Origin: Streptomyces sp. NBC_00820
GTDB taxonomy: Bacteria > Actinomycetota > Actinomycetes > Streptomycetales > Streptomycetaceae
Direction: 5' to 3'
Length of the DNA: 64,000 bases
NCBI RefSeq assembly: GCF_036347055.1
Contig: NZ_CP108882.1
Span: forward strand, 2,865,001 to 2,929,000
Shown in pieces: positions 1 through 11,387 of the stretch. The first letter of the stretch is position 1, and each line of letters starts with the position of its first letter. The position numbers and the translations under genes were made by a program. The notes under the pieces were generated by a model, which worked only from the letters and a program-made list of their open reading frames with translations, did no database searches and was not told the origin of the DNA.

Positions 1-765
1 CTCCCGGCCGCCCACCACCAACTCCTCGCCCACGGCCTGGCGGTTCGGGCCCTGCGCGCGGCCGGGGCGCAGGACATCGGCATCGCCAACTCCCACTCCC
101 CCACCTGGCCCGCGTCCGGGAGTCCGGCGGACGTGGAGGCGGCGGACTTCTACGACCTGCTCCTCAACCGCCTCTTCGCCGACCCGCTCGTCCTGGGCGC
201 GTACCCGGAGGGCGTCGGCGAGTTGATGCCGGGAGACGTGGCGGCGGACCTGAAGGTGATCTCCGAGCCGCTGGACTGGTACGGCGTCAACTACTACGCC
301 CCGGCCAGGGTGGGTGCCCCGCGGGACACGGAGACGGAGTTCGGCGGCCTCACCCTGCCGCCCGGACTCCCCTTCTCCCTGCGGGAGATCGAGGGGCGCC
401 CGGTGACGGACTTCGGCTGGCCGGTCGTACCCGAGGCGCTGACGGAACTCCTCACGGATCTCTCCGCCCGCTACGGCGAACGCCTCCCGCCGCTGGTCGT
501 CACCGAGAACGGCTGCTCGTACGAGGGCGTCGACGACCAGGACCGCATCGCCTACCTGGACGCCCACATCAGCGCCGTGCACGCGGCGCTGGAGGCGGGC
601 GCGGACGTGCGCGGCTACTTCGTCTGGTCCCTGATGGACAACTTCGAGTGGGCGGAGGGCTACACCCGCCGCTTCGGCCTGGTGCACGTCGATCACGTCA
701 CGCAGCGGCGCACGCCGAAGGCGTCGTACCACTGGTTCCGCGAACTGCTGCGGGCGCCGAGATGA
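1..765 (+). CDS. GH1 family beta-glucosidase, C-terminal part (5' end outside window)
   Basis: The reading frame is open from base 1, so the gene begins upstream. The visible 254 residues are the C-terminal half of a glycoside hydrolase family 1 enzyme, which hydrolyses beta-linked glucosides by a retaining mechanism with two glutamates. The nucleophile motif is visible as VVTENG (about residue 168 of the fragment). It is followed by the typical end of the barrel, GYFVWSLMDNFEW and YTRRFGLVHVD, which contributes sugar-binding Trp and Glu residues. The acid/base NEP motif must lie upstream of the window. No signal peptide can be judged. The gene converges on era, and a decayed era fragment lies between them. 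Substrate preference (glucoside, galactoside or other) cannot be decided from this part. Confidence 0.9.
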   Translation, partial: LPAAHHQLLAHGLAVRALRAAGAQDIGIANSHSPTWPASGSPADVEAADFYDLLLNRLFADPLVLGAYPEGVGELMPGDVAADLKVISEPLDWYGVNYYAPARVGAPRDTETEFGGLTLPPGLPFSLREIEGRPVTDFGWPVVPEALTELLTDLSARYGERLPPLVVTENGCSYEGVDDQDRIAYLDAHISAVHAALEAGADVRGYFVWSLMDNFEWAEGYTRRFGLVHVDHVTQRRTPKASYHWFRELLRAPR

Positions 766-786
766 CCGCCCCGCCTCCGCGCGGGC

Positions 787-947
787 TCAGAAGCCGAGCT
801 TGCGCAGCTGCTTGGGGTCCCGCTGCCAGTCCTTGGCCACCTTGACGTGCAGGTCCAGGCTGCATCAACGTGCGGCTACCGCCGCGCGGCCGGCGTCCCC
901 AGCAGCGCCTCGACGCGCTCGCAGGACCTGACGCCGACCTCCTTCAG
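787..947 (-). pseudogene. Decayed duplicate of the 3' end of era
   Basis: This stretch repeats the last part of era (1022-1156). The final 73 bases (786-858 versus 1021-1093) differ at a single position and still encode DLHVKVAKDWQRDPKQLRK, LGF and stop. After a 26-base insertion (about 865-890) similarity resumes for 57 bases with about seven substitutions, most of them C here against T in era. The insertion breaks the frame and brings a stop, so it is not a gene. It lies beyond the era terminator, next to the end of the GH1 gene. A duplicated gene 3' end is a known scar of integration events, but plain tandem duplication would look similar. Confidence 0.8.
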
Positions 948-994
948 ACGCCCGCCACGCCAGCCCCGGCCCATCCCTTTCCAGCGAACCGGAA

Positions 995-1019
995 GCCGGG
1001 GCAGGGGCGAAGCCCCGGC
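995..1019 (-). terminator. Hairpin terminator after era
   Basis: GCCGGGGC (995-1002) pairs with GCCCCGGC (1012-1019), three bases beyond the era stop codon. There is no clear U-tract, as is usual in Streptomyces. It separates the real era end from the decayed copy. Confidence 0.6.
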
Positions 1020-1021
1020 AC

Positions 1022-1975
1022 TCAGAAGCCGAGCTTGCGCAGCTGCTTGGGGTCTCGCTGCCAGTCCTTGGCCACCTTGACGTGCAGGTCCAGGAAGACC
1101 GGCGTGCCCAGCAGCGCCTCGATGTGCTTGCGGGACTTGATGCCGACCTCCTTCAGCCGCTTGCCCTTGGGGCCGATGATGATGCCCTTCTGGCTGGGCC
1201 GCTCGATGTAGAGGTTGGCGTGGATGTCCAGGAGCGGCTTGTCGGCCGGGCGGTCCTCGCGCGGGAGCATCTCCTCGACGACCACGGCGATGGAGTGCGG
1301 CAGCTCGTCGCGGACGCCCTCCAGGGCCGCCTCACGGATCAGCTCCGCGATCATGACCTGCTCGGGCTCGTCCGTGAGGTCGCCCTCGGGGTAGAGGGCC
1401 GGGCCCTCGGGCAGCAGCGGGACGAGCAGGTCGGCCAGCAGGCCCACCTGCTTGTCACCGGTCGCCGACACCGGCACGATCTCCGCCCACTCGAAGCCCA
1501 GCTCCTTGGCCAGCTGGTCGATCGCGATCAGCTGCTCGGCGAGGGCCTTGGAGTCGACCAGGTCCGTCTTGGTGACGATGGCGATCTTGGGGGTCTTCTT
1601 GATCCCGGCCAGTTCCTTGGCGATGAAGCGGTCGCCGGGGCCGATCTTCTCGTTCGCCGGCAGGCAGAAGCCGATCACGTCGACCTCGGCCCACGTCGTG
1701 CGCACGACGTCGTTGAGCCGCTCGCCGAGCAGGGTGCGCGGCTTGTGCAGCCCGGGGGTGTCCACCAGGATCAGCTGGGCGTCGGGCCGGTGCACGATGC
1801 CACGCACGGTGTGCCGGGTCGTCTGCGGCTGGTTGGCGGTGATCGCCACCTTCTGCCCGACCAGAGCGTTCGTGAGGGTGGACTTGCCCGCGTTGGGGCG
1901 GCCCACGAAACACGCGAAGCCTGCGCGGTGGACGGTATCGCCCGACTGCTCGGATGACTGGGTACGAACGCTCAT
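1022..1975 (-). CDS. era: GTPase Era
   Basis: Era is an essential GTPase that binds the 3' end of 16S rRNA during 30S subunit assembly. The product is 317 residues, the normal length. The G domain shows the P-loop GRPNAGKST, the switch/G2 region around QPQTTRHT, G3 DTPG and G4 TKTD. The C-terminal KH RNA-binding domain is marked by IIGPKGKRLKEVG. The start is taken at the ATG giving MSVRT; an in-frame ATG three codons upstream (1984) is also possible and an AGGGA lies just before it. The gene is monocistronic here, with amtB starting divergently upstream and a hairpin immediately downstream. Its last 135 bases are duplicated as a decayed copy at 787-947. Confidence 0.95.
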   Translation of the reverse strand: MSVRTQSSEQSGDTVHRAGFACFVGRPNAGKSTLTNALVGQKVAITANQPQTTRHTVRGIVHRPDAQLILVDTPGLHKPRTLLGERLNDVVRTTWAEVDVIGFCLPANEKIGPGDRFIAKELAGIKKTPKIAIVTKTDLVDSKALAEQLIAIDQLAKELGFEWAEIVPVSATGDKQVGLLADLLVPLLPEGPALYPEGDLTDEPEQVMIAELIREAALEGVRDELPHSIAVVVEEMLPREDRPADKPLLDIHANLYIERPSQKGIIIGPKGKRLKEVGIKSRKHIEALLGTPVFLDLHVKVAKDWQRDPKQLRKLGF

Positions 1976-2133
1976 GAGGCTCATTGTCCCTGATTCACGA
2001 GCGGGTGCCGCACCAGCGGGCCGCACCGGCCCACTCCGTGAGCGTCCCGTGAGCCTTCGGAAACCCGCCCGCAACGAAACGTCACCGAAACACACCTGTA
2101 CGCGACCGGAAACCGGCGCCGGTGACCCTCTGA

Positions 2134-3831
<1,698 letters not shown>

Positions 3832-3891
3832 CTCCACCCGGTACCTTCTCGGCCAACAGTTTCAGGTGGGTGTGGTGGGCAAAATGGCGGT

Positions 3892-3912
3892 CCAGGGGGC
3901 GGAGCCCCCTGG
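3892..3912. terminator. Bidirectional hairpin between convergent genes
   Basis: CCAGGGGGC, a three-base GGA loop, then GCCCCCTGG forms a perfect 9-bp stem. It sits between the glnK stop and the stop of the convergent deaminase-like gene, so it can end transcripts from both sides. Confidence 0.65.
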
Positions 3913-3916
3913 TACC

Positions 3917-4270
3917 TCAGCCGGCGGAAACAGTCACCCGCACAACCCCGTCGGGCGAAGCCAGCAACACCGGCGTCCCCGCACCCCCGAGATCGGCAAC
4001 AGCAGCCAGATCCTCCGCGGCAACCCCCTCCGCCAAGCTCACCACCGCAGCCGCCTCAAGCGACTGAGCCCCCGAAGCCACAGCCATCGCGACAGCCGCC
4101 CGCAGGGCACTCAGCTCCAGCGAGGCCAGCGACACCGACCCGGCGACGTACGTACGCCCGGTCTCGTCCCGTACGGCCGCCCCCTCGGGCACCCCGTTGC
4201 GGGCCCGCGCCGAACGCGCCAGCGTGACGATCTTGCGGTCCTCGGGATCAAGCTCGTTGCTCTCGCTCAT
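3917..4270 (-). CDS. Cytidine-deaminase-like protein lacking the zinc motifs
   Basis: The product is 117 residues. It resembles Streptomyces proteins annotated as cytidine deaminase next to era, with the fold-like pattern of an N-terminal helix (DPEDRKIVTLARSARAR) followed by strands and SALRAAVAMAVASG. However, the HAE and PCxxC zinc/catalytic motifs of true cytidine deaminases are absent: serine and leucine replace the HAE region and there is no cysteine pair at the C-terminus. Catalysis is therefore doubtful; a structural or RNA-related role is only a guess. ATG at 4270 has a weak upstream site. In related genomes this gene stands directly beside era and the CorC-like gene; here amtB-glnK and a regulator/exporter pair separate them. 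Confidence 0.7.
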   Translation of the reverse strand: MSESNELDPEDRKIVTLARSARARNGVPEGAAVRDETGRTYVAGSVSLASLELSALRAAVAMAVASGAQSLEAAAVVSLAEGVAAEDLAAVADLGGAGTPVLLASPDGVVRVTVSAG

Positions 4271-4308
4271 GCCCAGAGCATACGAACCCCTGCCACCGCC
4301 CCGGCCCC

Positions 4309-5187
4309 TCACCCCGCCACGGGGTACATGGCCCCCCGCCGCCCCTCGGGAGACGCCAGCCACTCCAGCTTCGCCGCCGTGTTCGCCTCCTCCAGCGGAG
4401 TGTGCAGCACGATGAGCAGATCGGGCCGCGCCGGCACCTTCATCGCCGTCGCCTCCACGACCAGCAGCCCGGCCAGCGGATGCTCCAGCTCCTTGCGGAT
4501 CTGCCCCTGGTCCTCGATGTCCCGCTCGGCCCAGATCCTGCTGAACTCGGGGCTCAGGGACGTCACTTCGGCGAGCACCGCCTGAAACCCCTCGTCATCG
4601 GGGTCCGCGGCGCACGCCGCCCGGAACTGGGCGACCACCGTCCGCGCGTTCCGCTCCCAACTGGCGCTGCGCAGCCGGAAGAGCGGGTCGGTGAAGAAGT
4701 CGACGAGGCAGTTCTGCGTGGACTCGCGCCGCATGCCGAGCACCACCGCGGCCGCCTCGTTGTACATCACGCAGTTGTAGTACCGGTCCATGATGTGCGC
4801 CGGATACGGCATCCAGGTGTCGATCAGCCGACGCAGCCCGTCGCACATGTCCCGCTTCTCGGGCGCCACTTCGGCCGCGGGCGGGTTCAGCCCGGCCAGC
4901 ACGTACAGGTGCCGCCGCTCGGCGTTGCTCAGCCGCAGCACACGGGCGACGGCGTCGAGGACCTGCGGCGAGACGGAGATCTCCCGGCCCTGCTCCAGCC
5001 ACTGGTACCAGGAGGCGCCGACCCCGGCGAGCACGGCGACCTCCTCCCGGCGTAGTCCGGGCGTACGGCGCCGGGCCCCGCCGAGCGGCAGCCCGGCCTC
5101 CTCGGGGGCGACCCGGGCGCGTCTGCTCATCAGGAACTCCCGCAGCTCGCTGCGCCGTTCACTCCTCGCCGTTCCCGCGACCGCCAC
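4309..5187 (-). CDS. XRE-family regulator with MmyB-type ligand domain
   Basis: The predicted product is 292 residues. The N-terminus carries an XRE helix-turn-helix with the signature RRTPGLRREEVAVLAGV and SWYQWLEQGR. The remaining 190 residues form the MmyB-like ligand-binding domain, with the typical MYNEAAAVV and NCLVDFFTDPLFR segments. Such regulators are thought to bind fatty-acid-like ligands and usually control a neighbouring gene. GTG at 5187 is chosen because a GAGGGGGAT site lies about eight bases upstream; a later ATG would cut into the helix-turn-helix. The gene is divergent from an exporter (5281), with a near-palindrome between them. A second regulator/exporter pair of the same type lies at 54832-57427. 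Confidence 0.88.
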   Translation of the reverse strand: MAVAGTARSERRSELREFLMSRRARVAPEEAGLPLGGARRRTPGLRREEVAVLAGVGASWYQWLEQGREISVSPQVLDAVARVLRLSNAERRHLYVLAGLNPPAAEVAPEKRDMCDGLRRLIDTWMPYPAHIMDRYYNCVMYNEAAAVVLGMRRESTQNCLVDFFTDPLFRLRSASWERNARTVVAQFRAACAADPDDEGFQAVLAEVTSLSPEFSRIWAERDIEDQGQIRKELEHPLAGLLVVEATAMKVPARPDLLIVLHTPLEEANTAAKLEWLASPEGRRGAMYPVAG

Positions 5188-5213
5188 GTGCCGATCCCCC
5201 TCGTCGCCGTGTC

Positions 5214-5227
5214 TGGTGGTGCCACCA
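5214..5227. promoter_or_regulatory. Candidate operator in divergent regulator/exporter region
   Basis: TGGTGG-TG-CCACCA is an inverted repeat with 6-bp arms in the 93-base gap between the two divergent genes. It lies about 27 bases upstream of the regulator start. It is a plausible binding site for the regulator on its own promoter and the exporter promoter. This is inference from position and symmetry only. Confidence 0.4.
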
Positions 5228-5280
5228 CCACCATAAGTTCCGACTCCCCACGCGTATTCCGGCTGCCCCAGGCTGTTGCC

Positions 5281-6711
5281 ATGGCGATCGACACCACCAC
5301 CCCGACCATCCAACCCACCGCCCCCGTAGGCGAATCGCTCGGCACCTCCCCGCTGTCGACGCGTGACAAGCTCGTCCTGTTCGTGCTGTGCGCGGCCCAG
5401 TTCATGGTCGCGCTGGACTTCTCGGTACTGAACGTGGCGCTGCCCGCACTCGGCACCGACCTCGGCATGAGCCGCTCGGCCCTCCAGTGGGCGGTCACCG
5501 CGTTCGCGCTGCCCTCCGGCGGGTTCCTGCTCCTCTTCGGCCGCGTCGGCGACCTGTACGGCCGCCGCAAGCTGTTCCTGACCGGTCTGGCCCTGTTCGG
5601 CGCGGCCTCGCTGCTGGCGACCCTGGCCTGGGACCCGACGGTCTTCCTCGCCGGCCGCGCGCTGCAGGGCCTCGGCGCGGCGGCGATCGTACCGGCGGGC
5701 ATGTCCCTGCTGACCACCACCTTCCCGGAGGGTCCGGCCCGCGACCGCGCCCTCGGTATCTCCGGCACGCTGCTGTCACTGGGCTTCACCGTCGGCATGG
5801 TCGCGGGCGGTGTGCTGACCGACGCGCTCGGCTGGCGCTCCACGATGGCCCTGCTCACGGTGTTCGCGCTGATCGTGCTGCCGCTCGCCCCGCGCCTGCT
5901 GAAGGAGTCGCGCACCCCGGACCGCCCACGCCTGGACGTACCCGGCGCCGTCACCGTCACCACGGGCCTGCTGTCCCTGATCTACGCCCTGTCCACGGCC
6001 GCCGACCACGGCTTCGGCCACGCCGACGTCGTCACGACGCTGATCGCCGGCCTGATCCTGCTGGCCGCGTTCGTCCTGATCGAGTCCCGTACGGCCGCCC
6101 CGCTCGTCTCGCTCCCGATGCTGCGCCGCCGCACGGTGGCGTGGGGCAACGTGGGCGGTCTGGTCACCTTCTCGATGATGTCGACGGTGGTCTTCGCCCT
6201 GACCCTGTACCTCCAGGAGATCCTGCGTCTGTCGGCCTTCGAGACGGGTCTGGTCTTCGGCGTCCAGGGCGTGCTGTCGGCCGTCGCCGGCACGCTGGCC
6301 CCGAGGGTCATCGGCCGCTTCGGCGCCAGCCGTACCCTGGTCGGCTCGCTGGCCGGTCAGGGCGCACTGGTGGCGACGCTGCTCCTGCTGGACACCCACA
6401 CCTGGTCGGTGTGGCTCGCCACGGCCGCCGTGTCCCTGGCGAGCATGTGCCACCTGGGCGCGATCATCTCGTACGGCCTCACCGTCACCTCCGGCGTCCC
6501 GGACACGGAACAGGGCCTGGCCACCGGCCTGGTGACCTCCACCCAGCAGGTCGGCATCACGGTCGGCATCCCGCTGCTGGGCGTGCTGGCCACCACCTCC
6601 CCCGACCTGATGTCCGGCGTCCACACGGTCCTCGCCCTGGACGCGGCGATCGTGCTCGCCGCCGCCGTCCTGGTCGGCCTCGGCCTGCGCCGGGGTCAGT
6701 CCAGAATCTGA
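5281..6711 (+). CDS. DHA2-type MFS drug exporter
   Basis: The 476-residue product is a major facilitator protein with about 14 hydrophobic segments, which places it in the drug:proton antiporter 2 family. Visible motifs are motif D1-like LDFSVLNVALPAL in TM1, motif A GRVGDLYGRRK between TM2 and TM3, motif B ALQGLGAAAIVPA in TM4, and motif C-like GFTVGMVAGGVLTDALGWR in TM5. It probably exports a toxic or signalling compound from the cytoplasm using the proton gradient. ATG at 5281 begins MAIDTT; the frame stays open farther upstream, but that part is not membrane-like and would run into the regulator. Its divergent MmyB-type neighbour is the likely controller. Substrate unknown. Confidence 0.88.
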   Translation: MAIDTTTPTIQPTAPVGESLGTSPLSTRDKLVLFVLCAAQFMVALDFSVLNVALPALGTDLGMSRSALQWAVTAFALPSGGFLLLFGRVGDLYGRRKLFLTGLALFGAASLLATLAWDPTVFLAGRALQGLGAAAIVPAGMSLLTTTFPEGPARDRALGISGTLLSLGFTVGMVAGGVLTDALGWRSTMALLTVFALIVLPLAPRLLKESRTPDRPRLDVPGAVTVTTGLLSLIYALSTAADHGFGHADVVTTLIAGLILLAAFVLIESRTAAPLVSLPMLRRRTVAWGNVGGLVTFSMMSTVVFALTLYLQEILRLSAFETGLVFGVQGVLSAVAGTLAPRVIGRFGASRTLVGSLAGQGALVATLLLLDTHTWSVWLATAAVSLASMCHLGAIISYGLTVTSGVPDTEQGLATGLVTSTQQVGITVGIPLLGVLATTSPDLMSGVHTVLALDAAIVLAAAVLVGLGLRRGQSRI

Positions 6712-6723
6712 ACGACCTCACTC

Positions 6724-6754
6724 CGCGCGGCCGTGTACCCCACACGGCCGCGCG
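6724..6754 (+). terminator. Terminator of the DHA2 exporter
   Basis: A perfect 13-bp stem (CGCGCGGCCGTGT with ACACGGCCGCGCG) and a five-base ACCCC loop start 12 bases after the exporter stop. Confidence 0.75.
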
Positions 6755-6847
6755 CGCCGTTCACCAACGCAAGACCGGGCGCCACCTGCCCGCACAGCGC
6801 GGTGAAGCAGGAAGCCCCCGGAAGGGCCGGACGCTCCGGGCCGGAAC

Positions 6848-6867
6848 CCCTGGCCCCTGGGCCAGGG
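6848..6867 (-). terminator. Terminator of the mmcQ-corC operon
   Basis: CCCTGGCC, a CCTG loop and GGCCAGGG form an 8-bp stem seven bases beyond the MmcQ-like stop codon. No U-tract. Confidence 0.6.
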
Positions 6868-6873
6868 AACACG

Positions 6874-7233
6874 TCAAGGCCGGTCCAGCCGCAGCCGCTG
6901 CGTTCTCGGCAGGCCGGCGACGACCAGGTCGTACGAGTCCTCGACCAGCTCGCGGACGAGGCCGTCGGGGAGTTCACCGTCCACCGTCACGGTGTTCCAG
7001 TGGCGTTTGTTCATGTGCCAGCCGGGGACGACGAGGCCCTCGTGCTCGGCGCGGAGCCGGACCGCGTCCTCCGGGTCGCACTTGAGGTTGACCGTCAGGG
7101 GCCGCGCGCCCAGGTTCGCCAGGGCGAACATCTTGCCCAGGACCTTGAAGACCGAGGTCTCCGGGTTGAACGGGAAGTCCTCCACGACCGCGTTGAAGGA
7201 CAGGCAGAAGGCGCGCAGCTCCTGGGGGGTCAC
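6874..7233 (-). CDS. MmcQ/YjbR family protein
   Basis: This 119-residue protein belongs to the MmcQ/YjbR family, which has a CyaY-like fold and putative DNA-binding activity; no biochemical function is established. Family features are MTPQELRAFCLSF at the start, the VFKVLGKMFAL strand, NLKCDPEDAVRLR and the WNTVTVDGELPD segment. It starts with GTG that overlaps the stop of the upstream CBS-domain gene by four bases (GTGA), so it is translationally coupled as the last gene of the ybeY-corC group. A hairpin follows the stop. Confidence 0.88.
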   Translation of the reverse strand: MTPQELRAFCLSFNAVVEDFPFNPETSVFKVLGKMFALANLGARPLTVNLKCDPEDAVRLRAEHEGLVVPGWHMNKRHWNTVTVDGELPDGLVRELVEDSYDLVVAGLPRTQRLRLDRP

Positions 7234-8528
7234 TCCGTATCCTCCTCCGGGACCGGGCCCCCGGCCGGCTCCACCAGCACGGTCACGATCTTGTTCCGGC
7301 GTCCCGCCGCCGCCTCCGCCGTCAGCTTCAGGCGGCGCTCGTCGGGCAGTTCGACCTCGGCGGAGGCACCCGCGATGGGCACACGGCCGAGTGCCTTGGC
7401 GAGCAGCCCGCCGACGGTCTCCACGTCCTCGTCGTCGTACTCGTCGAGGCCGTACAGCTCGCCGAGGTCGGTGATGTCGAGCCGGGCGGTGACCCGGTAG
7501 CGGTCGTCACCGAGGTCCTCCACGGGCGGGAGTTCGCGGTCGTACTCGTCGGTGATCTCGCCGACGATCTCCTCCAGGATGTCCTCGATCGTGACGATCC
7601 CGGCGGTGCCGCCGTACTCGTCGATGACGACGGCGACGTGGTTGCGTTCCTTCTGCATCTCGCGCAGCAGGTCGCCGGCGTTCTTGGTGTCGGGCACGAA
7701 GACGGCCGGGCGCATGGCGGTGGACACCAGGTCGCTCTCGGACTCCCGGTTGATGTGCGTCTTGCGGACCAGGTCCTTCAGGTACACGATCCCGACGATG
7801 TCGTCCTCGCTCTCACCGGTGACCGGGATCCGGGAGAACCCGGAGCGCAGCGCGAGGGTGAGGGCCTGCCGGATGGTCTTGTACCGCTCGATGACGACCA
7901 GGTCGGTGCGCGGCACCATGACCTCGCGCACCAGGGTGTCGCCCAGCTCGAAGACGGAGTGCACCATGCGGCGCTCGTCGTCCTCGATCAGCGACTCCTG
8001 CTCGGCGAGGTCGACCAGCGCGCGCAGCTCCGCCTCGGAGGCGAACGGGCCGCGCCTGAAGCCCTTGCCGGGAGTGAGCGCGTTGCCGATGAGGATCAGC
8101 AGCGACGGGACCGGGCCCATGATCCGGGCGAGCGGCAGCAGCACGTACGCCGCCACCGTCGCCGTGTTGAGGGGGTGCTGGCGGCCGATGGTGCGCGGGG
8201 AGACACCGACCGCGACGTACGACACCAGGACCATGACGGCGATGGCGACGAGCAGGGCTTCCCAGGTCTCCGTGAACGCGCGCAGGCAGCCGTACGTCAC
8301 CAGGGCCGCCGCCGCCATCTCGCAGGCGACGCGGACCAGCAGGGCCACGTTGACGTAGCGGGTGGGGTCGGCGGCGACCTGGGCCAGCTTGGCGCTGCCG
8401 CGCCGGCCGGACTTCACCGCCTCCTCCGCCCGGAAGCTGGAGACGCGCGCGATGCCCGCCTCCGCGCAGGCGGCGAGCCAGGCGACGACGACCAGCGCGA
8501 TCGCCCCGAGAACGATCTGCGGACTCAT
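7230..8528 (-). CDS. CorC/HlyC-type CBS-domain membrane protein
   Basis: The 432-residue protein has an N-terminal DUF21 (CNNM) transmembrane domain of about four helices (residues 1-140). A CBS-domain pair follows (about 195-330, with REVMVPRTDLV and VVIDEYGGTAGIVTIEDILEEIVGEI), then a C-terminal CorC_HlyC domain (about 345-425). The family is linked to magnesium and cobalt efflux; old hemolysin annotations are misleading. The gene starts 16 bases after ybeY ends and overlaps the MmcQ gene by four bases, giving a phoH-ybeY-corC-mmcQ operon. The same order is common in actinobacteria. Confidence 0.92.
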   Translation of the reverse strand: MSPQIVLGAIALVVVAWLAACAEAGIARVSSFRAEEAVKSGRRGSAKLAQVAADPTRYVNVALLVRVACEMAAAALVTYGCLRAFTETWEALLVAIAVMVLVSYVAVGVSPRTIGRQHPLNTATVAAYVLLPLARIMGPVPSLLILIGNALTPGKGFRRGPFASEAELRALVDLAEQESLIEDDERRMVHSVFELGDTLVREVMVPRTDLVVIERYKTIRQALTLALRSGFSRIPVTGESEDDIVGIVYLKDLVRKTHINRESESDLVSTAMRPAVFVPDTKNAGDLLREMQKERNHVAVVIDEYGGTAGIVTIEDILEEIVGEITDEYDRELPPVEDLGDDRYRVTARLDITDLGELYGLDEYDDEDVETVGGLLAKALGRVPIAGASAEVELPDERRLKLTAEAAAGRRNKIVTVLVEPAGGPVPEEDTE

Positions 8529-8544
8529 ACGTGGACCGGCCCTC

Positions 8545-9042
8545 TTACGAGACGGTCGGCGCCGGGGACGGCCCGGTCAGCCCGTGCTCGGCCCGCCACC
8601 CGTCGACGATGGCGGCCTGGAGCCCGAACATCTCGGCCTTCTCGTCGGGCTCCTCGTGGTCGTACCCGAGCAGGTGCAGCACGCCGTGGACGGTGAGCAG
8701 CTGGAGCTCCTCGTCCATGGAGTGCTGCGTGGGCGCGTCGGCCCCCTGCTGGGTGGCGACCTCCGGGCACAGCACGATGTCGCCGAGGAGTCCCTGCGGG
8801 GGCTCCTCGTCGTCCTTGGACGGCGGCCGCAGCTCGTCCATCGGGAACGACATGACATCCGTGGGACCCGGCAGGTCCATCCACTGGATGTGCAGCTGCT
8901 CCATGGCGTCGGCGTCCACGACGATCACCGAGAGCTCGGAGAGCGGGTGGATACGCATCCGCGTGAGCGCGTAGCGGGCGATGTCGAGGATCGCCTGCTC
9001 GTCGACCTCGGTTCCGGACTCGTTGTTGACGTCGATCGACAT
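8545..9042 (-). CDS. ybeY: Endoribonuclease YbeY
   Basis: YbeY is a single-strand-specific metallo-endoribonuclease needed for 16S rRNA 3' maturation and ribosome quality control. The 165-residue protein has the zinc-binding [11 protein letters not shown] motif (the HxxxHxxxxxH triad) near residue 120 and the upstream conserved [15 protein letters not shown] stretch. It begins 12 bases after the phoH stop and is followed by the CorC-like gene. The phoH-ybeY pairing is one of the most conserved bacterial gene couples. Confidence 0.95.
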   Translation of the reverse strand: MSIDVNNESGTEVDEQAILDIARYALTRMRIHPLSELSVIVVDADAMEQLHIQWMDLPGPTDVMSFPMDELRPPSKDDEEPPQGLLGDIVLCPEVATQQGADAPTQHSMDEELQLLTVHGVLHLLGYDHEEPDEKAEMFGLQAAIVDGWRAEHGLTGPSPAPTVS

Positions 9043-9054
9043 GGTCGCGCTGGT

Positions 9055-11208
<2,154 letters not shown>

Positions 11209-11368
11209 GGGCCGGCTCTGTAGGCCTGCGGTTCCTCCTCGTTACGGCCGCGTAGCTGAGGGCGGCCTCGCACTGTCCAGGGTACGACGGGGCATGGACA
11301 ACACCGTAGGGATTTTGACCGGGGAGATCGGGGGTCCGGGGACATCTGGGGGAGGATCGGGGTGGACC

Positions 11369-11381
11369 GGGGCGGAGCCCC
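11369..11381 (-). terminator. Short hairpin after the PfkB kinase
   Basis: GGGGC-GGA-GCCCC lies six bases beyond the kinase stop codon. Short stem, no U-tract. The 179-base gap between this kinase and the divergent-side phoH start holds no gene. Confidence 0.45.
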
Positions 11382-11387
11382 TGCGCG

